Positions 15,969 through 23,908 are shown, counted from the stretch's first letter. The stretch: 64,000 bases of DNA from UBA695 sp042691655 (GCA_042691655.1 CP170506.1:2294001-2358000); one strand, 5' to 3'. Notes: generated by a model not told the origin, from the letters alone. A program made the numbers and translations.

Positions 15969-16577
15969 GTGGACACCATTTCGCCGGAAGTTTATGCCAG
16001 GATTCTCGACGCCGATCTAAAGAACATCTTGAAGAAGGCGGCGTCGGGGAAAACGCTTTCCCCAGCTGAACATGCCCGGGTTGTTGCCAAAGCCGCCGGT
16101 TGCGACGACTCGTCGACGGTTGCCAAGACGATTGTCGAACTGGCGATGCTGCTCGGCACCAATCGTCGCCAGATTGCGCGTTGGCAGAAACTCAAGGGCG
16201 TGCCCGAGCCCAATCCGAATGGCTCGCACGATGTGGTGGCTTGGCGCGAGTTCGTCAGAGAGCGTGGGCTGAAAGCCGCGAAGGTGTCCATCGAGGTGGA
16301 TTTCGCCGCGCTCAAGGCGCGCAAGACGCTGGCAGAGATTGAGGAACGTGAGATCAAGGTCGCCATCAAGAAAGGCGACTACGTGCCATTGAGCCAGGTG
16401 CGCCGGGAGTGGATGACGCAGGTCGGAAAGGCTCGGGCGCTTTTTGACGCGCGCTTGCTCAACGAATTGCCTCCGATTTTGGTTGGCAAGGATGCCGTCG
16501 CCATCCGCGAGGAACTGGGGCGGGTTCTCATGGAAATTTACGAGACCCTTCACGCGGGTGAGGCATGTACCCCATGA
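15969..16577 (+). CDS. Terminase small subunit (Nu1-like)
   Basis: A 202-residue protein with a GTG start fixed by the upstream element. An HTH (VELAMLLGTNRRQIARWQKL then GSHDVVAWREFVRERG) occupies roughly residues 55-100, as in lambda Nu1 DNA-recognition subunits. A charged helix (KARKTLAEIEEREIKVAIKKGDYV) follows, typical of the region that binds the large subunit. It selects phage DNA for packaging. The stop overlaps the start of the large subunit by 4 bp. Confidence 0.85.
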   Translation: MDTISPEVYARILDADLKNILKKAASGKTLSPAEHARVVAKAAGCDDSSTVAKTIVELAMLLGTNRRQIARWQKLKGVPEPNPNGSHDVVAWREFVRERGLKAAKVSIEVDFAALKARKTLAEIEEREIKVAIKKGDYVPLSQVRREWMTQVGKARALFDARLLNELPPILVGKDAVAIREELGRVLMEIYETLHAGEACTP

Positions 16578-18403
16578 ACGAGAGTGATGATCGTGTGAAC
16601 GAGTTGCTGCGGGACTGCTGGCGGCGCATTTGGCAGCCGCCGGATCGTTCGCCCGTTTGGCAATGGGCCGAGCGGAATATTCTGACGATTCCCTATTCCC
16701 CAATGCCGGGGCGCTTCCGCATCGAGAACTCTCCACAAATCCGCGAACCGATGGAGGCGATCATTGATCCCGCTGTGCGCCAGGTTTGCATCATCGCGGC
16801 GGTCCAGGCGGCGAAGACCATGGCGGGTGAAATCGCCCTTTGTTACGTTATCGCTAATTTACCCGGCCCGACGCTGTGGCTCAGCGCCACGGATGAGGAT
16901 GCCAAAGATCAGAGCGAGTCGCGCCTCCAGAAGTTGTTTGCGGAATGCGAGCCCGTCCGGGCGTTGTTCCCCACCAACCGGCATCAGAAGCGCCACACGA
17001 CGATCCACTTTTCCAATTCGATGCCGCTCTGGATGCTGGGGGCGCACAACAAAACGAACCTTCAGCGCCGTTCCATCCGTTGGATTTTTGCCGATGAGTG
17101 CTGGGCCTATGTTCCAGGCCACATGGCGGAAGCGGAAGCGCGGGTGACCGCGTTCGGGTGGCTTGGCAAGTGCATCTGGATGAGCCAAGGCGGGGTCGAC
17201 GGCGACGACATCGGCCGAAAGTTTGAAACGACGGACCAGCGGTTTTGGACTTTCGCTTGCCCCGAATGCGGCCACCGGCAACCTTTCAAATGGGAGAACG
17301 TCGAATGGAGCAAAGACTGCAAAGACGAGAACGAGCAATACGATTTTGCCCGCATCCATGAAACGACTAGTCTTCGGTGCGAGGGCTGCAATGTCTATCT
17401 TCCCGACAGTGACGAGACGCGCCGAAAATTAAATGCCACCGGGGCGTTCGTTGCGCAGAATCCGCGCGCCGCGAAGGAGAACGTCGGGTTCCATTGGAAT
17501 GCGCTTGCCACGATGTCGTGGGGTCAGCTTGCGGAACAGTATCTGCGCGCAAAGATGGCGGCACGTCAGGGTGATTTGTCGCCCTTGCAGAACTTCACGC
17601 AAAAGCGGCTTGCTTTGGCATGGAGAGAACAGCCCGATGATGTCGACTTCGAGATAGTGCCATCGGGCTACAAGCTGGGCGATCTTTGGGAAGGGGAGGC
17701 GTGCATCGATTCACGCGGGCGCATTCAGCCGCCGCCTCATCCCGAGCGTAGCGTCCCCTTCCGGATGCTCTGTGTGGATGTCCAGCGTGATGTGTTCTTT
17801 GCTATCGTCCGATCGTGGGCGGTGGACGGTTCCTCTCGCCTGATCTGGAACGAGCGCATTTTGACCTTCGACGATTTGGAAGCTTTGCAGAAACGCTTTC
17901 ATATCCACTCCTCACTAGTCTTCGTGGATTGCGGTTACGCAACAAGTCATGTGTATACGGAATGTGCGAAGCGGGGCTGGATCGCTTTAATGGGTGATGC
18001 TAGGGGGACGTTCGTCCACCGCGTTAAAGGTAAAGCGCCAGCGCAACGGTTCTATTCGCCCCGGCGAAAGATCGTGCTTCGCCGCGACCTGATTTGCTCC
18101 ATGTTTTATTGGTCCAACTTGGCGTGCAAGGATACCCTGGCGCGACTCCGGTGCAATCAGGACCCGGAGCGTGGGCCTACTTGGGAGATTCCCTTGGACA
18201 TCGACGCCGAGTATCTCGCGCAAATGCAGAGCGAGCACCGGGTCGAGGAGCGCAATGGGAAATGGATATGGAAACAGATCGGCGACCGGGCGAATCACTA
18301 CTGGGATTGCGAGGCAATGGCGGTGGCCGCAGCCTTTATGGCCAAGTTAATCGGGACAGAGTCCGTCAGCCAGGAACCGGGTGATAACAAGGAGGGCAAG
18401 TAA
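16574..18403 (+). CDS. Terminase large subunit (GpA family)
   Basis: A 609-residue packaging motor. The N-terminal ATPase has the GpA pattern AAVQAAKTMAGE, LWLSATDEDAKDQSES and the Walker B-like WIFADECWAYV. A Cys4 zinc site (CPECGH...CEGC) is in the middle. The nuclease half includes CVDVQRDVFFAIVRSW and SLVFVDCGYATSHVY. It translocates and cuts concatemeric DNA. ATG 16574 is chosen for the ATGA overlap; ATG 16565 would add three residues. The length is normal for the family. Confidence 0.95.
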   Translation: MNESDDRVNELLRDCWRRIWQPPDRSPVWQWAERNILTIPYSPMPGRFRIENSPQIREPMEAIIDPAVRQVCIIAAVQAAKTMAGEIALCYVIANLPGPTLWLSATDEDAKDQSESRLQKLFAECEPVRALFPTNRHQKRHTTIHFSNSMPLWMLGAHNKTNLQRRSIRWIFADECWAYVPGHMAEAEARVTAFGWLGKCIWMSQGGVDGDDIGRKFETTDQRFWTFACPECGHRQPFKWENVEWSKDCKDENEQYDFARIHETTSLRCEGCNVYLPDSDETRRKLNATGAFVAQNPRAAKENVGFHWNALATMSWGQLAEQYLRAKMAARQGDLSPLQNFTQKRLALAWREQPDDVDFEIVPSGYKLGDLWEGEACIDSRGRIQPPPHPERSVPFRMLCVDVQRDVFFAIVRSWAVDGSSRLIWNERILTFDDLEALQKRFHIHSSLVFVDCGYATSHVYTECAKRGWIALMGDARGTFVHRVKGKAPAQRFYSPRRKIVLRRDLICSMFYWSNLACKDTLARLRCNQDPERGPTWEIPLDIDAEYLAQMQSEHRVEERNGKWIWKQIGDRANHYWDCEAMAVAAAFMAKLIGTESVSQEPGDNKEGK

Positions 18404-18494
18404 ATCAAACGCTGTGCCTGATGGCGCATATCGCCAGCAGATATAGTGAAATAGATACCTTCATATGTTCCGTGGTTAGAGCGAATACACAGCT
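18404..18494 (+). promoter_or_regulatory. Early-type leader repeated at 19.9 kb (copy 1)
   Basis: It contains TCAAACGCTGTGCC near its start, GATACC in the middle, and AGAGCGAATA just before an ATGCAAAC start. The same ordered blocks recur at 19892-19983. It also holds a small TGGCG/CGCCA hairpin. Likely a shared promoter or operator cassette. Confidence 0.5.
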
Positions 18495-18740
18495 ATGCAA
18501 ACAACACTGACCACCGCCGCCAAAGCCACCCGCAGGAGCAACAAGGAACAAGCTCGGGACGCATTCCTTCTCCGCATTGGCAGCGCCCGCGAACTAGTCG
18601 CGATGCTCGCCCGCCATTTGGACGACCACATGGGAGTCGCCCTGGATGAAGTGAACTGGGCGAACGTGGGCGATGCCGCCCACTTGGTCGAGGTTCTCAA
18701 GCACGCCGCTCGCGGGTGCAACCTGATCGCGGAGGAATAG
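18495..18740 (+). CDS. Small accessory protein
   Basis: An 81-residue helical protein (ELVAMLARHLDDHMGV, GDAAHLVEVLKHAARGC). No family is recognised. It is first in a run of small genes after the terminase and is preceded by the repeated leader. Three bases separate it from the next gene, so the two are coupled. Possibly a host-takeover or regulatory protein. Confidence 0.6.
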   Translation: MQTTLTTAAKATRRSNKEQARDAFLLRIGSARELVAMLARHLDDHMGVALDEVNWANVGDAAHLVEVLKHAARGCNLIAEE

Positions 18741-18743
18741 GTC

Positions 18744-19043
18744 ATGAACAACGAAGAAAACTACGCCGCTTTCAGCAAGAACCCGGACCGGATCGAAGGC
18801 TCGATCCACAACACCGCTACCGTCCGCCTGGGTGTTGGCTTCAACTTTCAATCAATGGAATCGGTCGACGCCATCGAGATCGCCTTCGCCAACGAGCCCC
18901 ACGGGAATATGCGCTCAATCTTGGTGGTCGACATGACCGCGGCCAGAGCGTTGAGGGACCGCCTCAACGCCCTCATCCACGAACATAAGCACAACATCTG
19001 CCGCGCCCGGAGGCAAGCCGCGCGGGCCAAGCAAGGGAAGTGA
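18744..19043 (+). CDS. Small accessory protein
   Basis: A 99-residue protein with a good GGAGG ribosome-binding site. A beta-rich centre (TATVRLGVGFNFQSMESVDAI) and RSILVVDMTAARALRDRLN precede a His/Arg-rich basic tail (HEHKHNICRARRQAARAKQ) that might bind nucleic acid. No family is recognised. Confidence 0.55.
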   Translation: MNNEENYAAFSKNPDRIEGSIHNTATVRLGVGFNFQSMESVDAIEIAFANEPHGNMRSILVVDMTAARALRDRLNALIHEHKHNICRARRQAARAKQGK

Positions 19044-19065
19044 TTCAGCGTAAAAATCAAAATCT

Positions 19066-19266
19066 ATGAAAACAAACTCAAGCGACCAAAACTACAAAAT
19101 CCTCCGGAGCCAACATGTTATATTTGTCTTAAGGGAAAGCGAATCGGGCTGCGAATTCATCGCGCTGCCGGGAACCACGTCGGATGCGGATGTGGAACGT
19201 AGCGTGAGGGAAACGCCCCTGGGCGATTGGCGGAAAGTCGAGACCATTCGTTTCGATTCGATCTAA
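19066..19266 (+). CDS. Small hypothetical protein
   Basis: A 66-residue protein (NYKILRSQHVIFVLRESESG...). It has alternating beta-type residues and an acidic C-terminus. It is 22 bp downstream of the previous gene in the same direction. No motif or family is recognised. Confidence 0.45.
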   Translation: MKTNSSDQNYKILRSQHVIFVLRESESGCEFIALPGTTSDADVERSVRETPLGDWRKVETIRFDSI

Positions 19267-19312
19267 TCAAACACCAACCAGTTTCCCCAAAGAAATATTC
19301 ACCTCGAAACTA

Positions 19313-19879
19313 ATGGACATCAGCATCCCATCCATCGCCACCATCGCCTCCATCAAGACCGCGCACCCCGTTCCCCGTGGAGCCACGCACTTCCGCTTTA
19401 CCACGCCGAGCCGCAAACCGGTGATCGATGCCATTAAAAACCTCGACACGCTTGCGGGCTGCGCGGGCAAACTTGAATACGGCAAGGTCACCTTCCGGGG
19501 TCGTGGTCGCTACGCCAAAATCAACACGTTCACCGCGCTGGGCGTGGCGAGTAATCCCGCCCCGGTTCCGGTTGCACCGCCGCCCGCCACACCCGCTCCG
19601 CAGCAGCCCGCGCCAGGGACTGGACGCACCAAGAGAGGGAAGCTCAACCGCGTCTTTGGGCACTCGGCGTGCGCGGTCGCCAAGGCACTCGGCAAAGCCG
19701 GAGTGAAATACACCGAAGCCGACAAAATCTTCCGCGCCCACGGAATCGAGATGCCCAAAGCGAGTCTTTCAGTTCAACTCGGCTTCGGTCGCAAACCGGC
19801 GAGTTGGGAGCGGCATGGCAAACCCGCCGAATTGACCGAAGCGCAGGTTGCTGAACTCCGCTCGGAGGTGACCCAGTAA
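19313..19879 (+). CDS. Hypothetical protein with proline-rich linker
   Basis: A 188-residue, two-part protein. Residues 1-80 include GATHFRFTTPSRKPVIDAI and GRGRYAKINTFTAL. A proline/alanine-rich linker (PAPVPVAPPPATPAPQQP) leads to a basic C-terminal domain with an HTH-like stretch (ACAVAKALGKAGVKYTEADKIFRAHG). Possibly a DNA-binding accessory protein. No family is recognised. It ends 12 bp before the second leader copy. Confidence 0.55.
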   Translation: MDISIPSIATIASIKTAHPVPRGATHFRFTTPSRKPVIDAIKNLDTLAGCAGKLEYGKVTFRGRGRYAKINTFTALGVASNPAPVPVAPPPATPAPQQPAPGTGRTKRGKLNRVFGHSACAVAKALGKAGVKYTEADKIFRAHGIEMPKASLSVQLGFGRKPASWERHGKPAELTEAQVAELRSEVTQ

Positions 19880-19891
19880 CCTTGGCTCAAA

Positions 19892-19983
19892 GTCAAACAC
19901 TGTGCCAGGTGCTCAAGAAGACCGGCAAATAAAGTCAGATACTTAGGTGGATGTATCCTCTGAAAAGAGCGAATAACACGACC
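19892..19983 (+). promoter_or_regulatory. Early-type leader (copy 2)
   Basis: TCAAACACTGTGCC, then AGATACTTAGG, then AGAGCGAATA before ATGCAAAC, in the same order as the leader at 18404-18494. Confidence 0.5.
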
Positions 19984-20172
19984 ATGCAAACGCAGACCGC
20001 CACCGCAAAGATTCCAGCCTACGCCGCGAAAATCGCAAAGGAGATTCTCGATCTGGAAACACTCGAAGCCCGCAATATGGATGGTCTCGATTTCCACGAG
20101 CTGAGCGTTTGGGAAATCCGCAAGGCGCTTGAAGCGGCCTACAATGCGGGTCGGAAGGCGGCGTCGCAATAA
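19984..20172 (+). CDS. DUF6900-like small protein
   Basis: A 62-residue protein. The motif AKIAKEILDLETLEARNMDG then LDFHELSVWEIRKALEAAYN matches a recurring phage/plasmid small-protein pattern (the DUF6900 type, from memory). The ATG at 19984 is chosen because it follows the leader in the same way as the gene at 18495. Function unknown. Confidence 0.65.
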   Translation: MQTQTATAKIPAYAAKIAKEILDLETLEARNMDGLDFHELSVWEIRKALEAAYNAGRKAASQ

Positions 20173-20349
20173 GTTTTCCGTGCCGGTCCCGAGGCCCTCA
20201 GCTCCGCGTCCTCCACGCAGCCCGCGTGGGGGGCGCGGATGGGCTCGGTTAGACAAACGGCTCGGGTCGTTCTTGCCCGGTAGGGGCCTTTAGTGGTCCA
20301 TCTTGCGGATTTGCTCGCCAAAAAAGCGCTCGCAGATTTACTAGAGGGT

Positions 20350-20631
20350 ATGGCCAAACCAGAAAAAACCACTGCCCGCAAACCGAACGCCGCATTGATG
20401 AAGCCCGTGCAGCCGGACGAAAAGCTCGCTGCCATCGTTGGATCGACCCCCATTCCGCGCGGCGAACTGACGAAAAAGCTTTGGGATTACATCAAAGCGC
20501 ACAAGCTCCAGGACGCGACCAAGAAAACCCTGATCAACGCCGATACCGCCATGAAGGCTGTCTTCGACGGGAAAAGTCAGGTAACGATGTTCGAGATGAC
20601 CAAGCTCATCTCCGGGCATATTAAGAAATGA
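20350..20631 (+). CDS. SWIB/MDM2-domain protein
   Basis: A 93-residue protein. The domain covers about residues 20-90: PVQPDEKLAAIVG, PIPRGELTKKLWDYIKAHKLQD, INADTAMKAVFDG and the MFEMTKLISGHI end are the classic SWIB signature. The N-terminus is Lys-rich. SWIB domains occur in eukaryotic chromatin remodellers and as stand-alone proteins in Chlamydiae, Verrucomicrobia and relatives. Here one lies inside a phage, probably as a DNA-binding or topology factor. AGAGGG precedes the ATG. The stop overlaps the next start. Confidence 0.88.
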   Translation: MAKPEKTTARKPNAALMKPVQPDEKLAAIVGSTPIPRGELTKKLWDYIKAHKLQDATKKTLINADTAMKAVFDGKSQVTMFEMTKLISGHIKK

Positions 20632-20867
20632 GCCTCGGAACCAAGAACCGCCAAAAACAGACGGCAGACCTCTGCAAAGAATACCTGCGCACCACTTACC
20701 CGGCGCAGCGGGTGTTGGTAGATGACTTCATTGCCGAAATCGAGGGGACCGGCAAAGTGCAGGACATTACAAAGTGGGGGCAATTCACCGATCTGTCCCA
20801 AAAAACGGACGCAATGATCAAGCGCCTGGATGAAGCATTCAAGAAGTGGCTCGGGGGCGATGTTTAG
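20628..20867 (+). CDS. Small hypothetical protein coupled to the SWIB gene
   Basis: A 79-residue helical protein (NRQKQTADLCKEYLRTTYPAQ, DAMIKRLDEAFKKWLGG) whose start overlaps the SWIB stop. No family is recognised. Its end overlaps the end of the convergent endonuclease gene by 4 bp. Possibly a partner of the SWIB protein. Confidence 0.5.
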   Translation: MSLGTKNRQKQTADLCKEYLRTTYPAQRVLVDDFIAEIEGTGKVQDITKWGQFTDLSQKTDAMIKRLDEAFKKWLGGDV

Positions 20868-21226
20868 CCGAGTCCCTGCCACCCGCACTTGATCGCCGCC
20901 GCCACGCGCCCCACGGTTTCCAGCGTGAGTTGGGAACCAACCATGCGCACCACGCGCCAACCGGCGAGCGTGGCTTCCAGATATTTTTCCGCATCGGCCA
21001 CGAACCCCGCTGCGCGGTTATGGCGACCGCCAACCCATACGCCTCCTTCAAGTTCAAAGAGCGTGCGGCTTTCGAGGTGGGCATAGTCGGCGCGCCATTT
21101 GCGCGTAGGATGGAACCGGAATTCCGTCTGTAGAGCGGGGCCGTCTACCGCGCGCCAGAGTAGTTCAAACTTGCGTTCCAGGCGGGACGGAGTGTGGACG
21201 GAAGCGGGACGTTTTTTCGGGGCCAT
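20864..21226 (-). CDS. PD-(D/E)XK-like endonuclease
   Basis: A 120-residue protein. The core RKWRADYAHLESRTLFELEGGVW, then GRHNRAAGFVADAEKYLEATLAGWRVVRM, has the Asp...Glu-x-(x) and C-terminal helix layout of small phage PD-(D/E)XK resolvase-type nucleases. It is on the opposite strand to its neighbours. The ATG at 21226 is chosen because it lies 13 nt after a minus-strand TTGACA element; the in-frame ATG two codons upstream is less likely. It diverges from the methyltransferase gene. Confidence 0.7.
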   Translation of the reverse strand: MAPKKRPASVHTPSRLERKFELLWRAVDGPALQTEFRFHPTRKWRADYAHLESRTLFELEGGVWVGGRHNRAAGFVADAEKYLEATLAGWRVVRMVGSQLTLETVGRVAAAIKCGWQGLG

Positions 21227-21245
21227 GCCCATTCCGGGATGTCAA
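21227..21245 (-). promoter_or_regulatory. Fixed-distance start element, endonuclease
   Basis: TTGACATCCCGGAATGGGC on the minus strand, followed directly by ATG at 21226. With the plus-strand element at 21253 it forms TGTCAA-N7-TTGACA. Confidence 0.7.
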
Positions 21246-21252
21246 TACCTTG

Positions 21253-21271
21253 TTGACATACGGCGGGGTGC
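21253..21271 (+). promoter_or_regulatory. Fixed-distance start element, methyltransferase
   Basis: TTGACATACGGCGGGGTGC followed directly by ATG at 21272. Confidence 0.7.
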
Positions 21272-22630
21272 ATGAGCGAAACGATTTCCGTTCCTGAAAC
21301 CACCAAAGCAAAGGCGCTGGCCAGCGGCATCGAAGTCTGGTGCTCCCACGAACGGCTTGTTCCCGTCGAGGATTTGAAGCCCAACCCGCGCAACCCCAAT
21401 AAACATCCGGAATCCCAACTGGAGCTGCTTGCCAAGAACATCAAATATTTCGGCTGGCGCCATTGTATCACTGTATCGAAACGCTCGGGTTGCATCGTTG
21501 CCGGGCACGGTCGGCTGCTCGCCGCCAAAAAGCTGAATGCACTTCTTGTTCCCGTCGATTTCCAGGACTTCGCCAGCGACGATGAGGAACTGGCTGTTCT
21601 TCTGGCCGACAACCGCATTGCCGAAATCGCTGAAACCGATGAGGACGAACTCAAGGTGCTGATCAAGGAACTCGAAGGGAAGATTGATCTCGACCTGACC
21701 GGATTCGACGGGGATTCGCTCGACGATCTCCTGGATCGGCTTGGAACTAAAGAGGACGCGGACAACACCGTCACGCCGCCGGTCACCCCCATTACTAAAC
21801 CGGGCGACCTGTACGAACTTGGTAACCACCGGCTTCTGTGCGGTGATTCCACAAACGCCGAAGACGTTCGTCGCGTAATGAATGACGAGCGAGCGATCCT
21901 TTTCGCCACCGACCCGCCGTATCTAGTTGGTTACGATGGCACCAATCATCCAGGGCAGACCAAGACTAAGAACACCGATTGGTCGGAAACCTACGGCCCC
22001 ACATGGGATGAAGCTGACGCCGCGCAGAACAACGAGCTTTATGATCGATACATCAAAGCCGCTATTGACGAAGCCATTGATCCCCATGCTGCGTGGTATT
22101 GCTGGCATGCCAGCAGGCGGCAGCGGATGGTCGAAGACGCCTGGGAAAAGAATGGCGCGTTCGTCCATCAGCAGATCATCTGGGCGAAACCGAACCGCCC
22201 AATTCTGACCCGGTCGTGGTTTCTTTGGGCACATGAGCCATGTTTCATGGGTTGGATCAAAGGGAACAAGCCGCCCCGTGAAACTAGCGATTATGAGCGG
22301 AGCGTATGGGAAATCGAAGGATTGAACAACGACGAGCGGCCCGATCACCCCACGCCCAAGCCACTGGAGTGCTTTGCAATACCGATGCGCCAGCATACCA
22401 AGAAAGGCGGGCTCTGCTATGAACCGTTCTCCGGTTCCGGCAGCCAATTGATCGCGGGAGAGCAACTTGGCCGCCGGGTCTACGGCTTGGAAATCTCGCC
22501 CGCCTATTGTGATGTGATCGTGCGCCGCTGGCTAGCGCTCGGGGAAGACCGGCGCGTGATCCGCAACGGAGAGGACATGACTAGTCTCTTCGCGGAGGCC
22601 AGCGAAATTGACACCGAGCCCGTGGTATGA
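21272..22630 (+). CDS. ParB-domain DNA methyltransferase
   Basis: A 452-residue fusion. The N-terminal ParB/Srx-like domain has VEDLKPNPRNPNKHPESQ and IVAGHGRLLAAKKL. An acidic linker leads to an N4/N6-type methylase with the catalytic DPPY motif (about D214). The SAM-binding FSGSGSQLIAGEQLGRRVYG follows it, the beta-class order. Phages use such enzymes to protect their DNA or regulate genes. The divergent nuclease next door is not an obvious restriction partner. The stop overlaps the next gene. Confidence 0.9.
   Translation: MSETISVPETTKAKALASGIEVWCSHERLVPVEDLKPNPRNPNKHPESQLELLAKNIKYFGWRHCITVSKRSGCIVAGHGRLLAAKKLNALLVPVDFQDFASDDEELAVLLADNRIAEIAETDEDELKVLIKELEGKIDLDLTGFDGDSLDDLLDRLGTKEDADNTVTPPVTPITKPGDLYELGNHRLLCGDSTNAEDVRRVMNDERAILFATDPPYLVGYDGTNHPGQTKTKNTDWSETYGPTWDEADAAQNNELYDRYIKAAIDEAIDPHAAWYCWHASRRQRMVEDAWEKNGAFVHQQIIWAKPNRPILTRSWFLWAHEPCFMGWIKGNKPPRETSDYERSVWEIEGLNNDERPDHPTPKPLECFAIPMRQHTKKGGLCYEPFSGSGSQLIAGEQLGRRVYGLEISPAYCDVIVRRWLALGEDRRVIRNGEDMTSLFAEASEIDTEPVV
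22608..22626 (+). promoter_or_regulatory. Fixed-distance start element, first lysis gene
   Basis: TTGACACCGAGCCCGTGGT followed directly by ATG at 22627. It lies inside the end of the methyltransferase coding sequence. Confidence 0.65.
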
Positions 22631-22992
22631 ACTTCATCAAATCCGCATTCGAAAGCCTCTGGGCTCACATCACCGGCCTGAGCACCTCCGTTTGGCTCTA
22701 CCTCGAAACCTACGTTCTCCCGGTTCTGAAATCCGGAGTCGGAACCCTCCTCATGGACCTCGCTCCGGTCGCCTTGAAAGCCGTCACCGACGCAGAGGCG
22801 CAGGGCGGCTCCAACTCAGACAAATTCTCCTATGCGCTTAATCAGATCAAGAGCGCCGCTGTTACTTCTAGCACTAGCGTTGGTGCCAGCGTGCTCAACA
22901 CCCTCGTCGAAAACGCCCTTCAGCAGCTTAAAGCAAGCCAGGCAACCGCTGGCAGCGCAAGCGCTGGCGGGGCTGCGAGCGGTGCAGCTTAA
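22627..22992 (+). CDS. Holin-like protein
   Basis: A 121-residue protein. The hydrophobic N-terminal segment (SVWLYLETYVLPVLKSGVGT, about 21-40) and continuing apolar helix are followed by a small-residue C-terminal tail (ASAGGAASGAA). The layout resembles LLH-type phage holins. It begins at the ATGA overlap with the methyltransferase and heads a four-gene group ending in a cell-wall-type protein. A second frame embedded in its 3' half encodes a lipoprotein-like peptide. Confidence 0.5.
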   Translation: MNFIKSAFESLWAHITGLSTSVWLYLETYVLPVLKSGVGTLLMDLAPVALKAVTDAEAQGGSNSDKFSYALNQIKSAAVTSSTSVGASVLNTLVENALQQLKASQATAGSASAGGAASGAA

Positions 22993-23083
22993 ACCGTCCG
23001 TCGTGGTCAACCAAGAGCATCTGGACATACGCAACCACCCGGAAATCCAGTTCTGGATCAAATCAAGAGACATCCTATGGTAA
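22832..23083 (+). CDS. Embedded lipoprotein, candidate outer-membrane spanin
   Basis: An 83-residue frame that starts inside the holin-like gene in another frame and ends within the first codons of the next gene, exactly filling the 84-bp gap between them. The N-terminus is a lipoprotein signal: MRLIRSRAP, then LLLLALALVPAC with the Cys at the lipobox position. The rest is short and polar. Out-of-frame overlapping lipoproteins are the hallmark of Rz1-type spanins. No inner-membrane Rz partner is certain. Support is topology and tiling. Confidence 0.5.
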   Translation: MRLIRSRAPLLLLALALVPACSTPSSKTPFSSLKQARQPLAAQALAGLRAVQLKPSVVVNQEHLDIRNHPEIQFWIKSRDILW

Positions 23084-23430
23084 AATATCTTCTCGAAAAA
23101 CTAGCCTCGATCTATGCCCGGAAAATCGCCGGATGGATTCTCACTGCGCTCACGCTGGCTGCTGTGCAGGCCGGGGCGTGGCTGGTGGCAAAATATCCCG
23201 AAATTGCCGGTCACTTTGACCCGCATGCCGTGGCGAACTGGCTGACCGTGGTAGTTGTGGCACCGCTCATCAACCATCTCGGCAACGCCGCAAAGGACAA
23301 AGAGCACGACAACGGCTTGGCTAATACGCTGGCCCGGGTTGCAACAGAACTCACTGACGATCCTCCGGAGACGGTTGTGAAAGCCGTTCCGCTAGGCTCC
23401 ATCGATCACAACACTATTGGGAATGATTAG
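23077..23430 (+). CDS. Membrane protein of the lysis cassette
   Basis: A 117-residue protein with a positively charged start (YLLEKLASIYARKIAG) and a transmembrane helix (WILTALTLAAVQAGAWLVA, about 19-37). A second apolar stretch follows (NWLTVVVVAPLINHLG). The C-terminus is soluble and charged. It could be a second holin or an inner-membrane spanin-like component. Its start overlaps the end of the embedded lipoprotein frame, and the next gene begins 3 bp after its stop. Confidence 0.5.
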   Translation: MVKYLLEKLASIYARKIAGWILTALTLAAVQAGAWLVAKYPEIAGHFDPHAVANWLTVVVVAPLINHLGNAAKDKEHDNGLANTLARVATELTDDPPETVVKAVPLGSIDHNTIGND

Positions 23431-23432
23431 TT

Positions 23433-23903
23433 ATGTTTAACTGGATCAGAAAACTTTTCGGTATGGACGGGAAACCAAAAGTGCTTACGGGAGATGGTCC
23501 GTGGGGTTTTACCGCCACAGTGGAAGGCAACGATATCGTGGTTCGCAATGCGCAGGCGACGTGGTTCGGCGGTGCGAATGACCCGGAGGACAACGGCGAA
23601 ACCGCCAGCGGGATCAGCACGAAAAAGCGTCCTAATATCGAGGGATGCGCGCTTCCGCTCAACTATGGCCCCTGTGCCGGTTCTCCGCTGCCGAAGGTTC
23701 CGTGGGGAACGCGGGTGGAAGTGACCCATCTCGCCTCGCTGGCGACGACCACCGTCCCGGTGATTGATCTGGGGCCGTCACGTGGCACCGGCCATGCCAT
23801 CGACCTCACCGTGGCAGCGTTCAAAACATTCGCTCCGCTCAACACCGGCAAGATTGGGGTCAACTACCGAATCATCGGCGGAGCGAGATACGTCACCGTC
23901 TGA
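23433..23903 (+). CDS. RlpA-like double-psi beta-barrel protein, possible lysis enzyme
   Basis: A 156-residue protein. The fold signature is the sequence NAQATWFGG, PWGTRVEVTHL, VPVIDLGPSRGTGHAIDLTVAAF, close to the double-psi beta-barrel of RlpA and lytic transglycosylase or expansin-like proteins. The Asp in VIDLGP and the HAIDLT strand correspond to the active region. It lacks a classical signal peptide, which suits holin-dependent release. It follows the membrane lysis genes, so peptidoglycan cleavage is inferred. Confidence 0.65.
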   Translation: MFNWIRKLFGMDGKPKVLTGDGPWGFTATVEGNDIVVRNAQATWFGGANDPEDNGETASGISTKKRPNIEGCALPLNYGPCAGSPLPKVPWGTRVEVTHLASLATTTVPVIDLGPSRGTGHAIDLTVAAFKTFAPLNTGKIGVNYRIIGGARYVTV

Positions 23904-23908
23904 TTGCG

